20,921 nt of DNA, from NCBI GenBank assembly GCA_041672385.1, contig JBAYZQ010000021.1, positions 1 to 20,921 on the forward strand, given 5' to 3'. The first letter of the stretch is position 1; the number at the start of each line of letters is the position of its first letter. Source of the DNA: JBAYZQ01 sp041672385. Its GTDB lineage: Bacteria > Spirochaetota > Spirochaetia > Sphaerochaetales > Sphaerochaetaceae. The position numbers were made by a program, and so were the translations under genes. Shown here in pieces: positions 15,202-20,921 of the stretch. The notes beneath the pieces were generated by a model. That model did not search any database and was not told the origin of the DNA. It saw only the letters and a program-made list of their open reading frames with translations.

Positions 15202-18200
15202 CTAGTCGGCAACAAAATTATTTAGAGACTCATCATTTTCTATTGGTGAAATAACTTCATCAATTTGTTCGGAGGTAGCATTTTTACCCTCGGAAAAGAT
15301 GGAGTCACTTTCGTTTTCTATATCTAATACTTCGTCCTTTGCATTTACCCAATCATCGTCTGTGGATTCTCCCCAACTCATCCAACCGTCACCTTCTCCA
15401 AAGCCTTGACTACTTTCAAGATTAGCAACACTTTCAACCTGGAATAGACTATCCCAGAATTTTGTTTCATCAAGAATTTCAAGTTGATTAAGATAAATTG
15501 TAGCGTCATAATCAGGAAGAGGTTTTAATCCGTTCCGACCAATTTCTGGAATATCTTCAGAAACCGTATAATCTTCACATTCTACTACAATTGAACTTTC
15601 TTCTAATTTTGGTACATCAAAACAGATTGCATACCATTTATCATCAACAGATAAATCAAAACAATATAAACCAGGCTCAAGGTCACTAATAATAAATCGC
15701 CCATTATCGTCTGTAAATAAAAAGTAACCTGCACTCATGTCAAAATATTCAATACCTTCTTCGTCAAATCCAATTTGATAAATTGGTGAAGAATATTGTA
15801 CATAAGGAGTTCCATCTGCGTGGAAAATTCTTGCAGAGATGGTGACAGTTGGAACAACTTCAACATTTACTACAAAGGCTTGAGCAGCCCTAGGTTTAAA
15901 GCTAAAGATAAAGGTTCCACCACTTCCAAAAAGTGAATCTGAAGTACCAAAAACAACAATTGAATTTTCTTTATATGAATTAATATCTGTGTAAACTACA
16001 TTACCAAACACTTTTTGTTTTGCTGCTGTATTAGAATTTATTGAACTACCAACTGATATTATTGAATTTTTCATAATTCCTTTAGGATTTATAATCATAA
16101 AGTCATTTGAAATATTCCTTGTCATACCAAAATGCCCATCTGCATATACTAAACTACTTGAAACATTAAACAATGTTTTAAAGGATGTATAACTATCACT
16201 TACTTGTTGTCTAAATGTAAAGTTCAATAAATCATCAGTATAGGACCAGGTACCATTTATAGTATGATTTGTTATGTCTGCCAAATCTAATCCACTTAAA
16301 CTAAATTGTAAAGTATTTTTTGTTGATCCATTTGGTCTTATATTAAGAGAGAAGTTATTTTCTGTAATCGATTGAGCAGCTGAAGCTGAGAAAGTTGTAT
16401 TCTTATTAAGTACAACAGAAAGGCCAACTGATATTCTAAAAGGAATGTCCTGAATAATCGTTGTACTGGAAATTGTAAAACTACTGGATAAAGAAAGTCC
16501 TTGAAGGAAAGTAAAGCCTAAACTTGCATTAGCTCCCCAAGTCAAAGAACTATCTTTTGTATAGGAAATATTACCAGCAAGAGATAAATTAGCCCCAAGA
16601 ATTTTAAATGAATAACCCAAACTTCCATTAATCCTTTCTTGAGAATAATTATAACTGACATCTAGAGATAAAGGTTGCAAAATTTTTGCATTAAAGCTTT
16701 GTCTTAAAGTTAAAGTAAAATCAAAAAGATTAGCAGGTAAGGTTGAATCTTGATCAGTTGAATCCAAAGAAAATTGTCCATTAATATTTGAGGTACCAAA
16801 AAGGAAAGCTTTTGTCATTGCAGTTGAAATAACAACCTTGGAATTTTGTTCTTTGGTTAATGGATCAATATTTGCCGAACCACTAAAATAGTTGTCAATT
16901 GTTAAAGAATTTGTAATACCAATTTGATTTTCAAAGAAAATAGTATAATCACCATAATAAAATAACCAAATTTGCTGCTCCCCATCTTCAGTAAACCAAG
17001 GAATAGCAAAACCTGAATTGCTTGAATCTAGTTTTGAAAGATTTATTGGTTCATGTCCAATTGTAAAGCTAAATCTCCAAAGCGATTCACTTTTTGGTAA
17101 TAGTGAAGAGTCATAACCAAGGTCGAAAATATATTCTTTAATATCGCTTGCATCATCTAAAGCGGTAAGCTTAACTTTTATTACATTGGCTCCTTGCATA
17201 AAAGCAAAATCGCGCAAGCTGTAATTTCCAACTTTTAAATTTCTTGTTAAACTTTCAACTCCATTTACACTTATTTCAACCATTGAATCACGAGTTACTA
17301 TTAAAGATTGACTATACTGGTTCGATAACAAATCCCCATTTCCATAAGAATAACTTCTTTCAAGTGAAAATCCAAAAGGAGAACCTGAGTAAATATTATC
17401 ACCTGAGAAGACATTTCCAAAAGAAAGGCGAATATTTTCATCTACAAAGTCATAGTACATTACAAAATTATCTAAAGAGAAAGATAAAGGTTCATAACTC
17501 AAGGTGAAATTAAAAGTGAACCCTAGATTTGCAAAGCCCATCGTATTAGAAGTTGAAAAATAAAAACTTTCTGAATCAAAAGTTAGTTCGTTATCATACG
17601 CCAACTCACCGTATAAGGACAAATTGCTAGCAAACATAAAAGCTGCAGGATTAACTGGTTGAGCATTCTCAACTTTATAAGTTTCACGAGAAATATTAAT
17701 TTTGGTATTAGAAACAGAGATATTTCTAACAGGAAACTGGTCAACAGTAAAAGTTAGATTAATGGAGAATTTATCCTCATTATAATCAAACCCAACATTC
17801 ATGCTTGTAAAATAATCTTCTCCATAATAAGTAGCTTCATTTGAAAACAATTGCTCAAAGAAAGAATCAGTAACAAGCCCTTTTAGAATTTGCTGTAAAT
17901 CAGACTTGCTTATAAAAGCTTGAGAATCTTTAATTTCAACTTCTATTTCCGAATAATAATCATCATTAATCAACAGCATTGGATAGAAAAGTCCATCCTC
18001 ATAAGTAACAGAATCATCACTGAAAACAAAATCTGCCCAAGGATCTTCATCTTCCGTTTTAACAGAATCCCAATCTTGTGCAATACCTACTTCTTCTAGT
18101 AATGGAGGATAAACAACAGGAGCTTGTGGAACTTGTTCTTGGTCTTCTATAAAATTTTGTTTTGAGTCATCAAAAAAATTGTTTTGTATTAATACTAAAG

Positions 18201-18681
18201 GACGATTATCATATTCAAAAGAACCTTCACTGTTTATATAAATTGATTGCTGTTTGTCTGTATCAACTTTTAAATAAACATAACCGATTCTATCATTTCC
18301 TTGGTCTTTAAAGAACTCTTGTTCCACTTCTGATAAAACCATAGGTTGACTATCATCAACTTTTGGAAGTAAAGCTTCTCCATTTTTATCAAACATTACT
18401 TCAATTCCAGGAAGTTTTACTACACTATCACAAATTTCAGTTTTTAAATCAGCTTCTTCGCCCTGCCAAACAATACCATTAGAATATTTGACAGCACAAG
18501 GGTAATCATTGCTATCGTTTTTATCAAAAATCACTTCCCCATTCTTGGTAATTTTTAGGTTTCCACCCACATTTATTAAAGTACCACCAAATAAAGATGA
18601 AGACAAAAAAAATAATAAAATTATCAAGCTTAAAAGCCTACTTTTTCTTGATAAACTTTGTTTTATTTCTTTTTTTCTCAT
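15202..18681 (-). CDS. Outer-membrane fimbrial usher-like protein with long terminal extensions
   Basis: A 1159-residue predicted outer-membrane channel of the chaperone-usher pathway. Seen in order: signal peptide (about 1-31, basic start then LLSLIILLFFLSSS), an acidic region of about 190 residues with no recognised domain, a usher N-terminal-like segment (about 230-330), a long beta-barrel region (about 345-940) rich in alternating aromatic and small residues, a plug-like insert with VEISVNGVESLTRNLKVGNY (468-487), a C-terminal sandwich (about 944-1057) with TDDNGRFIISDLEPGLYCFD, and an acidic tail (about 1058-1159). The VNG and DxxGxF...PGxY patterns favour the CfaC-type or related divergent ushers. 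AAAGGAA precedes the ATG. It is longer than usual (about 800-900). No pilin gene is near. Usher identity is fairly sure; the exact clade is not. Confidence 0.78.
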   Translation of the reverse strand: MRKKEIKQSLSRKSRLLSLIILLFFLSSSLFGGTLINVGGNLKITKNGEVIFDKNDSNDYPCAVKYSNGIVWQGEEADLKTEICDSVVKLPGIEVMFDKNGEALLPKVDDSQPMVLSEVEQEFFKDQGNDRIGYVYLKVDTDKQQSIYINSEGSFEYDNRPLVLIQNNFFDDSKQNFIEDQEQVPQAPVVYPPLLEEVGIAQDWDSVKTEDEDPWADFVFSDDSVTYEDGLFYPMLLINDDYYSEIEVEIKDSQAFISKSDLQQILKGLVTDSFFEQLFSNEATYYGEDYFTSMNVGFDYNEDKFSINLTFTVDQFPVRNISVSNTKINISRETYKVENAQPVNPAAFMFASNLSLYGELAYDNELTFDSESFYFSTSNTMGFANLGFTFNFTLSYEPLSFSLDNFVMYYDFVDENIRLSFGNVFSGDNIYSGSPFGFSLERSYSYGNGDLLSNQYSQSLIVTRDSMVEISVNGVESLTRNLKVGNYSLRDFAFMQGANVIKVKLTALDDASDIKEYIFDLGYDSSLLPKSESLWRFSFTIGHEPINLSKLDSSNSGFAIPWFTEDGEQQIWLFYYGDYTIFFENQIGITNSLTIDNYFSGSANIDPLTKEQNSKVVISTAMTKAFLFGTSNINGQFSLDSTDQDSTLPANLFDFTLTLRQSFNAKILQPLSLDVSYNYSQERINGSLGYSFKILGANLSLAGNISYTKDSSLTWGANASLGFTFLQGLSLSSSFTISSTTIIQDIPFRISVGLSVVLNKNTTFSASAAQSITENNFSLNIRPNGSTKNTLQFSLSGLDLADITNHTINGTWSYTDDLLNFTFRQQVSDSYTSFKTLFNVSSSLVYADGHFGMTRNISNDFMIINPKGIMKNSIISVGSSINSNTAAKQKVFGNVVYTDINSYKENSIVVFGTSDSLFGSGGTFIFSFKPRAAQAFVVNVEVVPTVTISARIFHADGTPYVQYSSPIYQIGFDEEGIEYFDMSAGYFLFTDDNGRFIISDLEPGLYCFDLSVDDKWYAICFDVPKLEESSIVVECEDYTVSEDIPEIGRNGLKPLPDYDATIYLNQLEILDETKFWDSLFQVESVANLESSQGFGEGDGWMSWGESTDDDWVNAKDEVLDIENESDSIFSEGKNATSEQIDEVISPIENDESLNNFVAD

Positions 18682-18706
18682 TGATAAATTCCTTTATATT
18701 GACAAT

Positions 18707-18736
18707 AAAAGCACCCAAAAAAGAAAGGATGCTTTT
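18707..18736 (-). terminator. Hairpin between chaperone and usher genes (attenuator or partial terminator)
   Basis: AAAAGCATCC and GGGTGCTTTT (minus strand) form a ten-pair stem with one G-U, around a ten-base pyrimidine loop, in the 107-base gap between the two genes. Four T close the stem and ATTG follows, so the T-tract is short. It may lower usher expression relative to the chaperone, or protect the upstream message end. The usher ribosome site lies just downstream. Confidence 0.55.
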
Positions 18737-18788
18737 AATTCACAAACAACTAAAATTTGTTCTCTACTTTCATCAGCATTACCTATAA

Positions 18789-19541
18789 TTATTTACTATA
18801 GGTAATCTGAGCTTTATAACTCGCACTCCCTGTTTCAGGATAAGTAAGAGTATCTGGCCAAGGAATTGATTTTGTTATAATTTTTCTAGCTAGTACGTTT
18901 GATCCATCTATTCCAGGAAGTTGTTCCCCAGTTAAAATAACTCTATTTCCACTGTTATCCAATAATGTAATTTCTGCTTCAGTTAAGATTTGATGAACAT
19001 TTCCAGTGTTTGCTAAAGTAATGTTCATTACTTTTCCGCCATTCTCATCTAAACCTGGTAAGGCTTGTTTAACAACAACAGATTCCACAATTTTACTTGG
19101 AGCTACATAAACACTTGCAGTATAAACATAGAGAAAATTAAACATACTCTGATTTTTATCTTGCCTTCCAAGTGAATAATCTATTTGTTCAGCTCTCAAT
19201 CTAAAAGAAAGTTCACTAGTAACTGTTCTAGGTCCTTTATATTGAACACGAATAATCTGTGTGCTTTGAGGTTTTACAATAACTTTAGAAGGTACAATCG
19301 AAAAGTAATTAGCAGCACTTTTATTTAATTCGATTCCTTTACTGTCTTGGTCTCGGATTAGAGTAGACATTTCAATTGCAATGCTTTCATCAGAATCATT
19401 TACGATTGTATAACTTTTTGTACTATCTGCTCCTGTTGGAGAAAATGTCTGTTCTACAAACGGAGAAAACTGAAAAGCAAAAGCAGTAGACACTGCAAAA
19501 ATTGCTACAATCAACACAAAAGTAATTTTTTTTAATTTCAT
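18789..19541 (-). CDS. PapD-like periplasmic fimbrial chaperone
   Basis: A 250-residue secreted chaperone that would hold pilin-type subunits in the periplasm and pass them to the usher. Seen: signal peptide MKLKKITFVLIVAIFAVSTA with likely cleavage after AFA at residue 22, first immunoglobulin-like domain with FSPFVEQTFSPTGADSTKSY, IVNDSDESIAIEMS and the hallmark FSIVPSKVIVKPQSTQIIRV (about 81-100), and a second domain from about 130 with VYVAPS and NTGNVHQIL. The IVPS...QIIRVQYKG pattern is the core of the family. AGGAA precedes the ATG. It is the first gene of the unit; the usher follows after 107 bases. The lack of a pilin gene is the odd point. Confidence 0.85.
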   Translation of the reverse strand: MKLKKITFVLIVAIFAVSTAFAFQFSPFVEQTFSPTGADSTKSYTIVNDSDESIAIEMSTLIRDQDSKGIELNKSAANYFSIVPSKVIVKPQSTQIIRVQYKGPRTVTSELSFRLRAEQIDYSLGRQDKNQSMFNFLYVYTASVYVAPSKIVESVVVKQALPGLDENGGKVMNITLANTGNVHQILTEAEITLLDNSGNRVILTGEQLPGIDGSNVLARKIITKSIPWPDTLTYPETGSASYKAQITYSK

Positions 19542-19604
19542 AATTTCATTCCTATTATTTAACTCATTTTAACAGCGAAAAAGTAACCCGACATCACTTC
19601 TTAT

Positions 19605-19633
19605 AGATTAATCAATTTTCTATTATTTTGCAA
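19605..19633 (-). promoter_or_regulatory. Candidate sigma-70-type promoter of the chaperone-usher unit
   Basis: On the minus strand TTGCAA (19633-19628), a 17-base spacer and TAATCT (19610-19605) lie 63 bases before the chaperone ATG. Spacing is ideal, but in AT-rich DNA such matches are common. Confidence 0.4.
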
Positions 19634-19724
19634 GTAAAATAAATTTTGTAGACTAATTAAAACTTAATTTGTTGAACTTTATTATTTTTACCGATTGAAA
19701 ATTGTTTCATTTTCTCTATTTTTA

Positions 19725-19752
19725 TTGATTTTAATAGATTTTTGATTATATT
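19725..19752 (+). promoter_or_regulatory. Candidate sigma-70-type promoter of msrA-nth
   Basis: TTGATT (19725-19730), a 16-base spacer and TATATT (19747-19752) precede msrA. The predicted start of transcription would fall close to the ribosome site (GAAGAGG, 19758-19764), giving a very short leader, which lowers confidence. The 228-base gap between the chaperone and msrA holds both divergent promoters and no gene. Confidence 0.3.
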
Positions 19753-19769
19753 GTAATGAAGAGGAAACT

Positions 19770-20288
19770 ATGAATAAAATTAAGAATATTTATTTAGCAG
19801 GTGGATGTTTTTGGGGTGTAAGTTCTTTTTTTGATAAGATTAAAGGAGTTTTTAAAGTAACCTGCGGTTATGCAAATGGAAATATAGATTTTCCTTCTTA
19901 CAAACAAGTTTGTTCTGACACTACAGGGTTCACTGAGGCCGTAAAAGTTGAATATTCTCTTGAAGAAACTGACCTAATTAAAATTCTTTCTGCTTTTTTT
20001 GCTGTTATAAATCCCCTTCAAAAGAACGGACAAGCCAATGATATAGGAACCCAATACCGAACTGGTATTTACTATGATAACACTTCAGACCTTCCAATAA
20101 TTATGAAAGTATTTAATATTGAACAAAAAAAACACCAAACTCCTATGGCCACGGAAGTACTTCCCTTGAATAACTTTTTTCTAGCTGAAGAATACCATCA
20201 ACATTATTTGGATAAAAACCCAACAGGGTATTGCCATCTTGATATTCAAAGAGCTCTTTCCAAATTAGGAAAAGATTATGAAAAATGA
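19770..20288 (+). CDS. msrA: Peptide methionine (S)-S-oxide reductase
   Basis: Reduces methionine S-sulfoxide in proteins or as free residue, using a cysteine and then thioredoxin; cytoplasmic as no signal is seen. The 172-residue product has the catalytic GGCFWG motif (Cys13), VTCGYANG, the acid of the active site in TGFTEAV (Glu56, where the common form is GHAE), NDIGTQYRTGIYY (about 90-102), AEEYHQHYLDKNP and Cys155 in GYCH, a candidate resolving cysteine. In NPLQ at about 81 an Asn stands where many members have Asp (DP). The start is set by AGAGGA before the ATG. The gene overlaps nth by 11 bases, so the two are co-transcribed. No MsrB domain is attached. Confidence 0.95.
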   Translation: MNKIKNIYLAGGCFWGVSSFFDKIKGVFKVTCGYANGNIDFPSYKQVCSDTTGFTEAVKVEYSLEETDLIKILSAFFAVINPLQKNGQANDIGTQYRTGIYYDNTSDLPIIMKVFNIEQKKHQTPMATEVLPLNNFFLAEEYHQHYLDKNPTGYCHLDIQRALSKLGKDYEK

Positions 20289-20921
20289 AAAATATTGGGA
20301 TAAAATATTTAATGAAATTCAAAAGGCTCTAAAGATTACTAATTCACCCGTTCCTGCAGTAAGTATTATCTCTTATGAAAACAACAATCCTTTTTTTGTC
20401 CTTATTTCCACGATTATTTCACTAAGAACAAAGGATAATGTTACTCTCAATTCAAGTAGAAAACTACTAGAAAAGTTTCCTACTCCTCTTTTAATGAATC
20501 AGGCCTCTGTTCAAGAAATTGAACAATTAATTTATCCTGCTGGTTTTTACAAAACCAAAGCAAAACATATTAAGCAAATAGCTCAAATTCTTCTTTCTGA
20601 ATATGATAGTAAAGTTCCTAATGATGCTGAATCCTTAATGAAACTACCTGGGGTTGGAATTAAAACTGCTAATCTTACTTTAAACTTGGGTTTTCAAATT
20701 GATGCAATTTGTGTAGATTGCCATGTTCATCAAATATCAAATCGTTTAGGTTGGATTAATACATCCACTCCAGAAGAAAGTGTAAACGAGTTAGAAAAAA
20801 TAATGCCAAAACGTTTTTGGATTCCCTTAAATGAGTTATTAGTTACTTTTGGTCAAAATATTTGTACATCTGTAAGTCCTCATTGCTCGATTTGTCCTTT
20901 AAATAAAACTTGCCCAAAAAT
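20278..20921 (+). CDS. nth: Endonuclease III, 3' end cut by window
   Basis: DNA glycosylase/AP lyase that removes oxidised pyrimidines. About 214 codons are seen, almost the whole protein. Seen: the helix-hairpin-helix LPGVGIKTANLTLNLG (about 122-137) with the catalytic Lys in IKTAN, the catalytic Asp in CVDCHVHQISNRLGW, and the full four-cysteine [4Fe-4S] loop with spacing C-x6-C-x2-C-x5-C at the window edge. Only a short tail can be missing. The ATG lies 11 bases inside the end of msrA in another frame, so translation is probably coupled. It was found by reading the frame by eye since it runs off the end. Confidence 0.95.
   Translation, partial: MKNEKYWDKIFNEIQKALKITNSPVPAVSIISYENNNPFFVLISTIISLRTKDNVTLNSSRKLLEKFPTPLLMNQASVQEIEQLIYPAGFYKTKAKHIKQIAQILLSEYDSKVPNDAESLMKLPGVGIKTANLTLNLGFQIDAICVDCHVHQISNRLGWINTSTPEESVNELEKIMPKRFWIPLNELLVTFGQNICTSVSPHCSICPLNKTCPK

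Noticed and set aside
18509..18805. Plus-strand open frames around the chaperone-usher gap, considered as a small antisense gene or pilin
   Set aside because: They cross the signal-peptide coding part of the usher and the hairpin, have no ribosome site and no secretion signal.

Overview
The window is AT-rich (about one third G+C by eye) chromosomal DNA from a bacterium. A long-form pyrophosphate-dependent phosphofructokinase, an A/V-type rotary ATPase instead of an F-type one, and strong GGAGG-type ribosome sites together suggest an anaerobe, perhaps a low-GC spirochaete. No rRNA or other marker gene is present, so this is inference. The chaperone-usher pair at the right is not something I would expect in such a genome. 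No tRNA, rRNA, CRISPR array, insertion sequence or phage gene was seen.

Layout, right to left for the minus strand. At 18.8-19.5 kb a PapD-like periplasmic chaperone is followed by a 1159-residue outer-membrane usher (15.2-18.7 kb). A stable hairpin lies between them and no pilin gene is visible. After an AT-rich terminator, a nine-gene A/V-type ATPase operon runs from 15.1 to 6.7 kb in the order G/H, C, I, K, F, E, A, B, D, with overlapping or nearly touching genes. It continues without a break into a universal stress protein and a stand-alone PTS EIIA domain protein (PtsN-like), and ends at a good intrinsic terminator (5704-5734). The next minus-strand cluster holds an L-fucose-isomerase-like protein, a LUD-domain protein with an unusual cysteine cluster, a beta-CASP metallo-beta-lactamase RNase, ammonia-dependent asparagine synthetase (asnA), and pyrophosphate-dependent phosphofructokinase (cut by the left edge).

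On the plus strand at the right end, divergent from the chaperone, are msrA (methionine sulfoxide reductase) and an overlapping nth (endonuclease III, cut by the right edge), a small oxidative-damage repair pair.

How the parts relate: the ATPase operon encodes a full soluble head, central stalk, peripheral stalk and membrane ring, so it should make a working ATP-driven ion pump or ATP synthase. The two trailing signalling-type proteins suggest co-regulation with energy or ion status. AsnA releases pyrophosphate and the adjacent phosphofructokinase can use it, a possible metabolic link. The chaperone and usher form an export machine whose substrate must be encoded elsewhere.
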